NCBI GenBank assembly: GCA_004193205.1
Contig: RZUM01000004.1
Location: 519,601 to 583,600, forward strand
DNA: 64,000 bases
Reading direction: 5' to 3'
Source: Gordonia sediminis
Lineage (GTDB): Bacteria > Actinomycetota > Actinomycetes > Mycobacteriales > Mycobacteriaceae
Shown: in pieces, positions 44,222 to 52,004 of the stretch
Layout: each line of letters starts with the position of its first letter
How positions within the stretch are numbered: position 1 is the stretch's first letter
Notes under the pieces: model-generated
What the model was told of the DNA's origin: nothing
Seen by the model: the letters and a program-made list of their open reading frames with translations, nothing else
The model's database searches: none
Translations under genes and position numbers: made by a program

Positions 44222-44701
44222 GTGACCGATCAGACCAATCAGAAGAATCAAGAGGGAAGCAGCGAGAAGAAATTACCGTTTCGCAAACGCTTCTGGCCAT
44301 TCCAGTGGGCAGTCGACATCGGATTCTGGCGCGACGTTACATCGAGATGCATCGCAGGCTCGCTCGTTGTCCTTCTTGGTTTCATAATCGGCAAGTCCAC
44401 CGGACTGATAGGATCTAATATAAGTGCAAATGAGTTTTACTCTAGCATAGTTCGAGTTTTACTCGACATTGCCGTTGTAATAATTGGATCTATCATTATC
44501 CTCGTAGTTGCGAGCAGACTGGAACATATGGCAAACGGATGGCTGGAAAAGAGCAATGCTGCGCATCCGATCCCGGTTGTCGCTAAACTGCTTATTTGGC
44601 TGCTGGCGTTTGTGGCCCTACTATTCCTGATCGCCAATTGCGATGTGTGGGGATACTATGGGCTGGAGCCGGTCCTACACCCCGTTCTTTTCCAAGGATG
44701 A
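44222..44701 (+). CDS. Membrane protein of the VWA operon
   Basis: 159 residues from the GTG at 44222 with GAGAGGGT upstream; in-frame ATGs at 44150 and earlier would add a cysteine-containing stretch that looks non-coding. A charged N-terminus (QTNQKNQEGSSEKK) precedes three hydrophobic segments at about 45-65, 78-104 and 120-140. Family not recognised. It ends 14 bases from the convergent GIY-YIG gene. Confidence 0.6.
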   Translation: MTDQTNQKNQEGSSEKKLPFRKRFWPFQWAVDIGFWRDVTSRCIAGSLVVLLGFIIGKSTGLIGSNISANEFYSSIVRVLLDIAVVIIGSIIILVVASRLEHMANGWLEKSNAAHPIPVVAKLLIWLLAFVALLFLIANCDVWGYYGLEPVLHPVLFQG

Positions 44702-44714
44702 GCAATTAACCTAC

Positions 44715-45383
44715 CTACTCACTCTTCCTTGCCAGCAAATGGAAGCTCAGCGCTTGACTTCCAGATCTCACTTGCCGAGCACGACGCCCTGGATTCATCA
44801 ATATGCGCAGCTCATTGGCGTGTTGGACCGCATGACGCCTTGTATCCCGCGATTCGTCACAGAACGCGTTATGTGCGTTCTCATCAATGTTCAGCGGCAC
44901 GTCCAGGTACTTGATGAACTCATGCTCAAGTACCCATGGCTCGCCGTCGATATTCCACGAGACCAGCGCGTTGTCCGCCATCCACTGACTCGGCACGTAC
45001 TCCCCTTCGCCAAAGTGCCGGCGAGTACCCGATCCATAGCGGCGCAGCTCGATGCCCAGTTGATTGGCCAGCAAACAGCCCAGCGTCTTGCGCAGCGTCG
45101 ATCCCTCAGCATTGCCCCGGTAGTGGTACTGGATGCGCTTGCATAGATTCTGGCGACTGGCTGGCTTGCCGTTCGCCGGTGGTCTGCTGGGGCTGATCCC
45201 GGTGTAGAGCAGTGTCAAACCGTCCCGCTTCTCGCAGTTGGTCGTGTCGATCTTCGCTGGCAGCTCACGGAACCACCAGCCGTAGACACCAGGCTCAGCG
45301 GGAACGGGCGTCGGCCTGGCGAGCACTTCGGGGCGAGTGTAAAGCGGGGCGGTCAGATATTCGTCGAGACGGGGTGGTGACAC
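44715..45383 (-). CDS. GIY-YIG nuclease family protein
   Basis: 222 residues from a GTG at 45383. The N-terminal motif PGVYGWWF (31-38) and LLYTGIS (58-64) match the paired GIY-YIG strands. An Arg in RQNLCKRI and a Glu in VLEHEFIKYLD supply the metal-binding and catalytic residues. Actinobacterial proteins of this layout are stand-alone GIY-YIG proteins of unknown function; in mobile DNA such nucleases may act in homing, repair or phage exclusion. It is transcribed opposite to its neighbours. Confidence 0.8.
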   Translation of the reverse strand: MSPPRLDEYLTAPLYTRPEVLARPTPVPAEPGVYGWWFRELPAKIDTTNCEKRDGLTLLYTGISPSRPPANGKPASRQNLCKRIQYHYRGNAEGSTLRKTLGCLLANQLGIELRRYGSGTRRHFGEGEYVPSQWMADNALVSWNIDGEPWVLEHEFIKYLDVPLNIDENAHNAFCDESRDTRRHAVQHANELRILMNPGRRARQVRSGSQALSFHLLARKSE

Positions 45384-45432
45384 GCCGATGATTGTGTCAG
45401 GTTGGTGGGACAGGTTGTAGAAGACTTACCGG

Positions 45433-46194
45433 GTGCGCAAGTCCAATCTGATCATCCCGGTAGGCATCATCAGCGGATTGCTGGCGGCGTTCCTGCTGAT
45501 GTTCGCCATCACCGGTCTGACTGACCACTGGGGCACCGATCATTGGGGTGACTACGCAACGTGGTTGTCCGGCGTCGCGACTACGGCGGCCGTGATCGTT
45601 GCGCTGTGGCAGACAAAGCTGGCGAGGGATGATGCGGCGCAAGCGAAGATTGATGCCGCTGAAGAGGCCAAACGCGCCCAGGAGCAGTTCAATGCCGAGC
45701 TGAAGGCAGCGGATGAGCGCCTCTCTCGCGAGCTGGATGCTTCGCGGCGCATGCAGCAGTTGAAGACCATACCGCCGATATGTCAGGCGATAGTCGACTT
45801 GAACGCAAGGTACTTCGCATTGCGTCAGACAATTTCCCAAGTCCGCATAATGCCGCAACCAACAGAAGCGCCCGAAGAGCTGATTCAGCAGATTGACCTA
45901 TGGGTGGATGCAACACATCGATTGCAGCTTGCATGTAGCACAGCCATTATGATGGTCAGTGAACCGACGGTCCACGCTGCGCTCCGTAACTTCGAGCAGA
46001 TAGTTTTTGAATTGAAAATGGCAAACTTAAACTTATCGGCTTTCAGGCAACTATCAACTTCCAAGAAGGCACCACCCGATTTCACCCAGATATCCAATAG
46101 AATAGGAGAACTGGTGGAATGGGAAACAAGCATCGTCGAGCTGGCACGCGAGCACTTCGCGCTAATAACTCAGTTAGCGGATAACGAGAAATGA
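45433..46194 (+). CDS. Membrane-anchored coiled-coil protein
   Basis: 253 residues from a GTG at 45433. Two N-terminal hydrophobic segments (about 6-28 and 42-60) are followed by a long charged helix (KLARDDAAQAKIDAAEEAKRAQEQF to about residue 105) and a helical C-terminal half. Not recognised. Its plan, membrane anchor plus long helical body, is shared by the gene at 62555-63256. It stands alone, followed by an AT-rich non-coding region. Confidence 0.65.
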   Translation: MRKSNLIIPVGIISGLLAAFLLMFAITGLTDHWGTDHWGDYATWLSGVATTAAVIVALWQTKLARDDAAQAKIDAAEEAKRAQEQFNAELKAADERLSRELDASRRMQQLKTIPPICQAIVDLNARYFALRQTISQVRIMPQPTEAPEELIQQIDLWVDATHRLQLACSTAIMMVSEPTVHAALRNFEQIVFELKMANLNLSAFRQLSTSKKAPPDFTQISNRIGELVEWETSIVELAREHFALITQLADNEK

Positions 46195-46762
46195 TGTAGA
46201 AATATTCATTTCAACAAAGTCAAGATGCCACAGCACCCCCTTCTCCTACTACTTGTGGAGCGAACCGTTTAAACCCAGTACAACCTACACTCACATTACG
46301 GGGTTGCCTCAGCTCTTCAGCCGTCAACCAAGTTGGCATCTCTCTCGCCGTTATGCTTTGCAGTTTAGTACTCTGTAAGATTGCCCATCTGTTTTTAATC
46401 GCGGCTGGGCATGCCTGAGAGTACTACACCAGTGGTTTTGATCAGGCCACGAACTGATTTGTTGTAAAGGTATTTACGTAAGGCTTCAAAATTGGTAAAC
46501 TGAGAATGTCTAAAGTAAAGTTTCAAACACCAACAGTCAGGCCGCGCAAGTCGCGGTCTATTTTAATGATTTACGTGACCGATTCGCTTTGTTGTCTAGA
46601 GTAAAGTTTATCGGCTCGCTCCATTTAATCACACTACCGGTCTTCTTGCCAATACCTCCCCTTATATAACGCCTATCGTTGACTCGCCGCCCCTTCCTAG
46701 CGCATACTAAAACCACGGAACACCCGAACCGTACCGTTTATTACTCGCAGGATAAACACCAA
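46195..46762. other. 570-bp AT-rich non-coding region with repeats
   Basis: No gene seen. It holds two near-identical 17-bp direct repeats (TGTCTAAAGTAAAGTTT at 46507-46523 and a one-base variant at 46593-46609) and a small hairpin near 46540-46557. Clearly lower G+C than surroundings. Possible roles are a replication or recombination region, or an untranslated regulatory RNA; none is proven. Confidence 0.5.
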
Positions 46763-46791
46763 AAACGCCCGGACAGTTATGCCGGGCGTTT
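46763..46791 (-). terminator. Terminator of the YopX operon
   Basis: 10-bp stem AAACGCCCGG/CCGGGCGTTT with a 9-base loop; on the minus strand it is followed by TTTTT. It lies 21 bases after the last stop codon of the minus-strand operon. Confidence 0.88.
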
Positions 46792-46811
46792 GCTATTGTG
46801 GCCGCTTCTCG

Positions 46812-47045
46812 CTACGTCTCAGCAGCAAGCGAGTCTATAACGGCCTTGACCTCTTCGAGCGTTCTAATGCCGCTGTAGATCGTCTCTGGGTTAGGTTTGC
46901 CGTCGCTCTCGATAATCAGGTACTCAGCGGCAGCGGTATCAATGCCGCCGCTATCGATGAAGTTGCCTATAGTGCCATCTTTATTAGCGTGGTAGTAGTT
47001 CCACTCTGGGGCTTGGATGCCGATTATGTAACCTTTGTAGATCAT
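46812..47045 (-). CDS. Small unrecognised phage-like protein
   Basis: 77 residues; the ATG at 47045 overlaps the stop of the YopX gene by four bases. Sequence starts MIYKGYIIGIQAPEWNYY and contains IRTLEEVKAVIDSL near the end; acidic and soluble. Last gene of the minus-strand operon, just before its terminator. Function unknown. Confidence 0.7.
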   Translation of the reverse strand: MIYKGYIIGIQAPEWNYYHANKDGTIGNFIDSGGIDTAAAEYLIIESDGKPNPETIYSGIRTLEEVKAVIDSLAAET

Positions 47046-47419
47046 GAGGCGGCCTCCAGGAGTTCTGGGTTTTCATAGATGTTCCCAATGACTTCCAGGT
47101 GACTTAGGTAATTGACAATCTCATGCCAATACATCTCTTGATTGCACGCAGAGCAAGCGCCCTTATAGTAGGGTTCGAAGCTACCTAGGTTGTTACACCA
47201 CTTCACCTCAAACGGTTCATAATCTTCGCCGCTTAGGATATCACCTTCGTAGATCGGATCACCATTACGGTCTTTTAGGCCGGTGTATTGCATAACTCGC
47301 CAGTTGTCTGCGTCTTCAAGGTCTACTTTCGCAAACAATCCAGATGTCTTTGGGTTAATATCCACCATCTTTGGAGTGTCAATTGTTGACCACGCTCTGA
47401 ACTTAATCACCCGACTCAT
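47042..47419 (-). CDS. YopX family protein
   Basis: 125 residues. The family blocks are plain: IKFRAWS at the start, VMQYTGLKDRNGDPIYEGDIL in the centre and LEVIGNIYENPELL at the end. A CSAC pair in the middle may bind metal. YopX proteins are common in phages and mobile elements, mainly of Firmicutes, and have no proven function. It overlaps both neighbours by four bases, as in a tight phage operon. Confidence 0.9.
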   Translation of the reverse strand: MSRVIKFRAWSTIDTPKMVDINPKTSGLFAKVDLEDADNWRVMQYTGLKDRNGDPIYEGDILSGEDYEPFEVKWCNNLGSFEPYYKGACSACNQEMYWHEIVNYLSHLEVIGNIYENPELLEAAS

Positions 47420-47610
47420 AGCTCACCCCCTACCTTAGCCAAATACTCCGCACTCACCTCCGCCCGCACTTCGGCGATCATCCTCATGGCCAGCGCTTCG
47501 GTCATGCCTTGCAGGTCGCCACGTGGCACCTGGTCAGCTAAGTCGATGATTTCTAGTATTTCGTTGCTGAGGGTCAGCGCTCGCAATTGTATTGGTGTCA
47601 AATGTTTCAT
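47416..47610 (-). CDS. Small helical phage-like protein
   Basis: 64 residues, overlapping the YopX start by four bases. Entirely helical in appearance (LRALTLSNEILEIIDLADQ, MIAEVRAEVSAEYL). No family recognised. Confidence 0.65.
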   Translation of the reverse strand: MKHLTPIQLRALTLSNEILEIIDLADQVPRGDLQGMTEALAMRMIAEVRAEVSAEYLAKVGGEL

Positions 47611-47671
47611 ACGATTTTCTCCTATTTAGTTATTAGGCAGAGCAGTTTAGCGACGTGCTCAGGTCGGTTTA

Positions 47672-47848
47672 TTATTCTTCGTCGTGAACATACTTGTTGA
47701 TGAAGTATGGAATTTGCCAACCAGCTAGCCGCTCGATGATTCTGCCACCCTTACAAACATAGATTGTGTCTCTGGTGTGGCTGTAGTAGCCGAGTACGAG
47801 GTCGCTTGTTTCCGAGTCCTTTAGTGTGCGTTGTAGTGTTGCCTTCAT
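47672..47848 (-). CDS. Small phage-like protein, first gene of YopX operon
   Basis: 58 residues from the ATG at 47848 to the TAA at 47672, MKATLQRTLKDSET... with a basic middle. It lies 42 bases downstream of the -10 box of the operon promoter, the right place for a first gene. Function unknown. Confidence 0.6.
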   Translation of the reverse strand: MKATLQRTLKDSETSDLVLGYYSHTRDTIYVCKGGRIIERLAGWQIPYFINKYVHDEE

Positions 47849-47889
47849 AGTTTTAATGGCTTTCTATGAATTACTTTGTTAATACCTTT

Positions 47890-47930
47890 ATTATGCGCCC
47901 ACCACTGTAAAAAGGCAATGGCTTTTTACA
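47890..47930 (-). promoter_or_regulatory. Promoter with overlapping operator (copy 1)
   Basis: On the minus strand: -35 TTGCCT (47918-47913), 17-bp spacer, -10 CATAAT (47895-47890). The -35 sits in an inverted repeat TGTAAAAAG-7 bases-CTTTTTACA (47906-47930). The 20-mer AAAAAGCCATTGCCTTTTTA recurs, 18 of 20 identical, at 48826-48845. Confidence 0.8.
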
Positions 47931-47945
47931 CTAAAGAGTTGTAGT

Positions 47946-48656
47946 TTATACACCAGTCCATAGCACCTGTGGAAAACTCTCGAGCGTATAGACGCGGAAC
48001 ATCGGGCGGGCTTGTGGCGGCGCTTGGTCTACTTTGCGTTTGAGTGCCTCGAGCTTGTCAGGGTTAGTTGCCAGGAACACAACGATGGGAAAGCTCTGCT
48101 CATGCCAATGCTTGAATAGATAGTAATAGCGCTTTAGCTTATCTTCGATCTTTTGCCGGCTCTCTGTGCCCGTGTCCACCTCTACGAACAGCCGGCCATC
48201 CTGCCCGCGCTCAGTGATGTGGATGTGCAGGAATAAGTCGGGGATCACCTGGACGCTATCCACCGTGACCGTGCCTTCAGTCTCTACCCGGTCGTCAAGT
48301 ATTCGCAGCTCACCCTCCCGCTCAGCTTGCACAGCGGCTACATAGGCATCAGCCACGCCAATAGCATGCGGGCTCATGACACTATGGCGCTTTTGTGGCT
48401 GCTCTACGTCCAGATAGCGCAGCGCCTTCGGTGTCAGCTGGTATACCCATTGCCCGCTACCGCCCTTCCAGCCGCCGATCCCCCGGCGCTCGACCCGTTA
48501 CAGCAGCTTGCCGTCAGTCAGCCGCCGAAGTACTACATTGCAGCTGGTGTCACTCTTCAAACCGTGGAACTCGAGGGCACGAATCTGAGCCGACGTCAGC
48601 TGGTTGAAACGCAGCACATCGTGCAAGATTCGGTCGTCACGCGGAGAGAGCATCAT
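47946..48656 (-). pseudogene. Replication-relaxation-like gene with in-frame stop
   Basis: From the ATG at 48656 the frame encodes a winged-helix start (SPRDDRILHDVLRFNQLTSAQIRAL...VVLRRLTDGKLL), then a TAA at 48498-48500, then continues in the same frame with RVERRGIGGWKGG, VYQLTPKALRYL, SPHAIGVADAYVAAV and a nuclease-like half (FLHIHITERG...RLFVEVDTGTESRQKI). This layout matches the replication-relaxation protein family (PF13814) of plasmids and conjugative elements. The stop removes about two thirds of the protein; restart at the ATG 48377 is possible. A TAC/TAT to TAA change would explain it. Confidence 0.7.
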
Positions 48657-48796
48657 AACCCCACTATATGATGATCTAGTCGCCGCGCCCAGCCCCACAT
48701 CGCCGCAGGTCAGCGACCAGATCGGGCTGTCTCGACCAACCTAGCTAGAACATAGCGATGAACATAGGTCAAGCCACCTATCTGAAAGCGCTTGAC

Positions 48797-48863
48797 TTAT
48801 CCACAGGTTTGGCGTTGATTGCATCAAAAAGTCATTGCATTTTTAGTAGAATAAGCGCATACT
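48797..48863 (+). promoter_or_regulatory. DnaA box and promoter-operator (copy 2) of the RecT-like operon
   Basis: A consensus DnaA box TTATCCACA is at 48797-48805. The operator 20-mer AAAAAGTCATTGCATTTTTA is at 48826-48845, with -35 TTGCAT (48835-48840), 17-bp spacer and -10 CATACT (48858-48863) reading rightward. Same architecture as copy 1. Confidence 0.75.
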
Positions 48864-48971
48864 TATTTCATACCCAGCGCGGCACAAAGTAGGCCGGACA
48901 GCTACGGTGGTATATCCTGCGATACTAAACATAAACGAGGTGCAATCTATAAACGTATACGAGACATTTGA

Positions 48972-49247
48972 ATGAGTAATATTTTCAACTACCTAGTACC
49001 AAAGAAGGCATGGCACAAGCGCGGAGTGTCGCACTCTACCACCTATGAGAAGCCGCTATACCAGGCACTCCAGGAACATACAGGGGTGCGAGATCCGAAG
49101 ACAGGTCGTTTAGTCAATCTGTCTGTGCTTGTCCACAGCTTGATACTAGGAACCGACCCGAGCCTACGACGCTCTGTACGGGCGAGTTATAAACAATTTA
49201 ATAAGGAGGGTAAGCATGGAAAAACAGGAGGGAGCGGAACTAGATAG
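48972..49247 (+). CDS. Small basic phage-like protein
   Basis: 91 residues, basic, MSNIFNYLVPKKAWHKRG...; no family recognised. First gene downstream of promoter copy 2; its 3' end overlaps the start of the RecT-like gene by 32 bases. Confidence 0.65.
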   Translation: MSNIFNYLVPKKAWHKRGVSHSTTYEKPLYQALQEHTGVRDPKTGRLVNLSVLVHSLILGTDPSLRRSVRASYKQFNKEGKHGKTGGSGTR

Positions 49248-50154
49248 TGCTAGCGTCGCACCTGGCACTCTCGAGCGCTACAGCGATGACGTTGGTTCGA
49301 ACGCTATTGCGGTTCGCTCGCTTGACGACATCAGCCGCATATCAAAGATTTTCATCCAGAGCGGCATGTTCAAAGGCGATCGTGGAATCAGCCAAGCGCA
49401 GCAGGTCTATCAGGCAGGCGTGAAAATCATTGCCGGCGTCGAGTTCGGCATCCAGCCGTTCGCAGCCATGCGCGGTATCAACATCATCAACGGCAACGCT
49501 GAGATGAGCGCCAACCTCATGGCGGCCAAGGTCAAGAAGCATCCCAAGTACGACTACCGCGTCACCTACTGGGAGAACGACGGTTGTGTTATCGACTTCT
49601 ACGAGATCCCCTATCCAGGTGCACCACGCCAAGAGTGGGACAAGCTTGGTGAGTCTTCATTCAAGAAGGCTGACGCCGAAGCTGCCGGTCTGATGAGTAA
49701 TCCGACCTGGCGCAAGTTCCCGCGCAACATGTACTTCGCTCGCGCTATGAGCAACGGTGTCCGCGTATATACGCCAGACGTGTTCTATGGAGCGCCGGTG
49801 TACGTCGAGGGCGAGATAAGTGGTGAGTTCGACAAGCCAGAGCACCACGATGAGCCAGTAGTTGATGAACCATCGACGGGCGATCAGGAACCGGTCGAAG
49901 GCGAGGTGATCGACCAACACAGCGATGAGGTCGTCGACGAGCAAATACCTAACACCGATGAGATCCAGCCGAACATGGAGGACATCGCGGTCGCGTTTGT
50001 CGACCTCGGACTATCTACATCCGAAGTCCGCAGGATCATCCGCGACGTCACCGGCAAGCCGTTCTTGAAGAACTGCACTGACGAAGACTTCGAGAAGCTT
50101 GCTGCTGAAGTGACGCAGATGAAAGCTGCTCAGGAGGCCAACGATGCTATCTGA
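49216..50154 (+). CDS. RecT-like phage recombination protein candidate
   Basis: 312 residues. The core QSGMFKGDRGISQAQQVYQAGVKIIAGVEFGIQPFAAMRGINIINGNAEMSANLMA and, further on, WRKFPRNMYFARAMSNGVRVYTPD is a conserved pattern in proteins of diverse phages that are often placed near or called RecT-like single-strand annealing proteins; the assignment is from memory of the pattern and not firm. A long acidic segment (residues 200-255) precedes a helical C-terminus. It overlaps both neighbours, in an early-type operon with a zinc-ribbon protein and a serine recombinase. Confidence 0.5.
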   Translation: MEKQEGAELDSASVAPGTLERYSDDVGSNAIAVRSLDDISRISKIFIQSGMFKGDRGISQAQQVYQAGVKIIAGVEFGIQPFAAMRGINIINGNAEMSANLMAAKVKKHPKYDYRVTYWENDGCVIDFYEIPYPGAPRQEWDKLGESSFKKADAEAAGLMSNPTWRKFPRNMYFARAMSNGVRVYTPDVFYGAPVYVEGEISGEFDKPEHHDEPVVDEPSTGDQEPVEGEVIDQHSDEVVDEQIPNTDEIQPNMEDIAVAFVDLGLSTSEVRRIIRDVTGKPFLKNCTDEDFEKLAAEVTQMKAAQEANDAI

Positions 50155-50374
50155 GGGATACCAGTACGAGCGCGAGCAGCGGATCTTCGAGATGGAGATG
50201 GAAGCCCAACTCGAAGAAGACATACTGAGTGAGCATACGTTCACCGTTGAAGGAGTGTGTAGAGCCTGCCTACAGCGCTGTCAGATTAGTCCGCTTCACC
50301 TCTGCGAAAGCTGCGATGACCAAAACGACCGCACCGGCGGAGCGCTCATCGAGCTTATCGATCCAACTAAGTAA
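50144..50374 (+). CDS. Small zinc-ribbon protein
   Basis: 76 residues, overlapping the RecT-like gene by 11 bases. CRAC and CESC pairs 15 residues apart form a likely zinc ribbon; the N-terminal half is an acidic helix (EMEMEAQLEEDIL). Probably a nucleic-acid or adaptor protein. Confidence 0.7.
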   Translation: MLSEGYQYEREQRIFEMEMEAQLEEDILSEHTFTVEGVCRACLQRCQISPLHLCESCDDQNDRTGGALIELIDPTK

Positions 50375-50403
50375 GTAACGCGGTGCTCAGCACCGGAGGA
50401 ACC

Positions 50404-50622
50404 ATGCCACGAAAGGCATCAACACCAAGCAACAAACTCACCGCAGCACAGCAGCGCCGCAACACTCAGAAGTCAGCCAACCGCGCCATGGACGCCGTGA
50501 AAGCTACTGAGAAGCAAACGGGCAACACACCAGCTAAGCCTACCGCTAAACCACGCGTCGGTAGGCCACGCAAGGCACAAGCCAAGGTAGTCGCAGTACA
50601 GCCAAAGCAGGAAGCACCGTAA
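50404..50622 (+). CDS. Small basic protein with AT-hook-like motif
   Basis: 72 residues from the ATG at 50404, preceded by GGAGGAACC. Rich in Lys, Thr, Ala and Pro, with VGRPRKAQAK, an AT-hook-like core. Likely a DNA-binding protein of the element. Confidence 0.65.
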   Translation: MPRKASTPSNKLTAAQQRRNTQKSANRAMDAVKATEKQTGNTPAKPTAKPRVGRPRKAQAKVVAVQPKQEAP

Positions 50623-50913
50623 GTGCCGGCCGATGCCAAGCGCCCACTCAACGAACCGATAAACGTAGCGTTGAGTCTCACACAGGCGCAGCACATGCTC
50701 AACGATGCTCTAGCAGAGAACGCTAAGCTGATCGACCTGGTAAAGAAGCACGAGGCTATGGCCGACGAGTACGAAGAGGCAGTACGACAGAGGTCCGCGA
50801 TCATCAACCGCTACCGTCTGTTCTACTCCAACCTCGTCGCCACATTCTTTGGTCGCCGCCAGGCACGCAAGGCTGAAGAGCGTGCTGGGTTGGATGTTGG
50901 GTGGAGGGTGTAG
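50623..50913 (+). CDS. Small helical protein with one hydrophobic segment
   Basis: 96 residues from a GTG that directly follows the TAA of the previous gene. Long helix with heptad-like leucines (NDALAENAKLIDLVKKHEAM), then a hydrophobic stretch (FYSNLVATFFG). Not recognised. Confidence 0.6.
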   Translation: MPADAKRPLNEPINVALSLTQAQHMLNDALAENAKLIDLVKKHEAMADEYEEAVRQRSAIINRYRLFYSNLVATFFGRRQARKAEERAGLDVGWRV

Positions 50914-50915
50914 CC

Positions 50916-51152
50916 GTGGCTGGTCGAACAAATACCGCGTGGCTGGACACCATGGTTAAGCAACTCGGGTCACGCGAGGCTGTTACGGAGCATATGAGGG
51001 CTATAGGCAGTAAGGGTGGGAAACTGTCACGTGACGGTGGTTTTGGCTCCGACGTTGTCGGTAAAGATGGATTGACCGGCCGTGAAAGAGCGCGCGTCGT
51101 GGGCGCACGAGGCGGCAAGAACTGCCGACGTAAACCGAAGAAGGTTTCCTAA
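50916..51152 (+). CDS. Small KGG-repeat-like basic protein
   Basis: 78 residues from a GTG at 50916 with GGTGGAGGG upstream. Repeated GSKGGK, DGGFGSD and GARGGK segments recall KGG-motif proteins found in phages and small-genome bacteria. Function unknown. Confidence 0.6.
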   Translation: MAGRTNTAWLDTMVKQLGSREAVTEHMRAIGSKGGKLSRDGGFGSDVVGKDGLTGRERARVVGARGGKNCRRKPKKVS

Positions 51153-51158
51153 CGATCT

Positions 51159-51818
51159 ATGCCTCGAGTTGTCGCCTACGTCCGTGTCTCTACCATCAAG
51201 CAAGAGACCGACAACCAGTTGACGGGCATCGAGGCCTATGCCGCCCGTGAGCACCTTGAAATTACCGAGATCGTTGGCGAGACCATCTCTGGCTATAAAA
51301 GCACGATCACCGAGCGCAAGTTCAGTGACGTGCTCGACAGCCTGGAGACTGGCGACACACTCATAGTCAGCGAGACCAGCCGTATCAGCCGCCGCCTGCT
51401 CGATGTGCTCAACACAATCCAGCAGCTCATCGACCGCGGCGTAACCGTGATCACTGTCAAAGAGAACATCGTCTTCAAAGACGACATCAACTCCAAGGTG
51501 CTCGCCTTTGCCTTCGGTCTATCCGCCGAGATAGAACGCTCGCTTATCTCATCCCGTACCCGCGAGGCGCTGGCGAAGAAGAAGGCCGAGGGCATCAAGC
51601 TAGGCCGGCCGATTGGCTCCACGAGCCCCGACAAGCTCAAGCTCTACGGCAAGGACGAGCAGATCCTGGACTGGCTCGAGCACGGCGTGTCCAAAGCCGC
51701 CATCGCGTCGATGCTTGACGTACACCGAAACACGTTGAATCGCTACATCGAGCAGCGCGAAATACACAAGGAGCTGCTGTGGCGTCGCTTCCAGAAAACC
51801 ACCAATAAGAAGAAATGA
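51159..51818 (+). CDS. Serine recombinase (resolvase/invertase family)
   Basis: 219 residues. N-terminal catalytic domain with the nucleophile in YVRVST, conserved arginines in SETSRISRRL, and the E-helix end IERSLISSRTREAL. The C-terminal HTH (VSKAAIASMLDVHRNTLNRYI) follows a GRPIGS linker. It is a small resolvase/invertase, able to act in inversion, cointegrate resolution or plasmid dimer resolution, rather than a large integrase. It is last of the rightward operon. Confidence 0.92.
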   Translation: MPRVVAYVRVSTIKQETDNQLTGIEAYAAREHLEITEIVGETISGYKSTITERKFSDVLDSLETGDTLIVSETSRISRRLLDVLNTIQQLIDRGVTVITVKENIVFKDDINSKVLAFAFGLSAEIERSLISSRTREALAKKKAEGIKLGRPIGSTSPDKLKLYGKDEQILDWLEHGVSKAAIASMLDVHRNTLNRYIEQREIHKELLWRRFQKTTNKKK

Positions 51819-51904
51819 CCGTGACGTGCTGCGAGGCGCAGTCAAGCACTTTGTAGAAACTACAACATTAAGTAACGCGGCAGAGTCCGCAAGGAACGCA
51901 GACC

Positions 51905-51976
51905 ATGAAGAAGATTCATGTCAAGCAACACCACACAGACCCAAACCCCACCACCCAGAGCGGCAAGATCGTCAAG
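51905..51976 (+). pseudogene. 5' fragment of a gene cut by the IS3 element
   Basis: MKKIHVKQHHTDPNPTTQSG... opens with an ATG after AAGGAACGCAGACC and is interrupted after 24 codons by the terminal repeat of the IS element at 51977. No family can be told from so little. Confidence 0.5.
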
Positions 51977-52004
51977 TGGGGCTCCCCCGAAAAAGTGGAC
52001 ACGG

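Noticed and set aside
46195-46762. CRISPR array in the repeat-bearing AT-rich region
   Set aside because: Only two 17-bp copies 86 bp apart, no regular spacers and no cas genes in the window.
48490-48510. Stop-codon reassignment in the phage-like module
   Set aside because: TAA, TAG and TGA all end well-defined genes nearby; one internal TAA and one TAG are better explained by mutation or base error.
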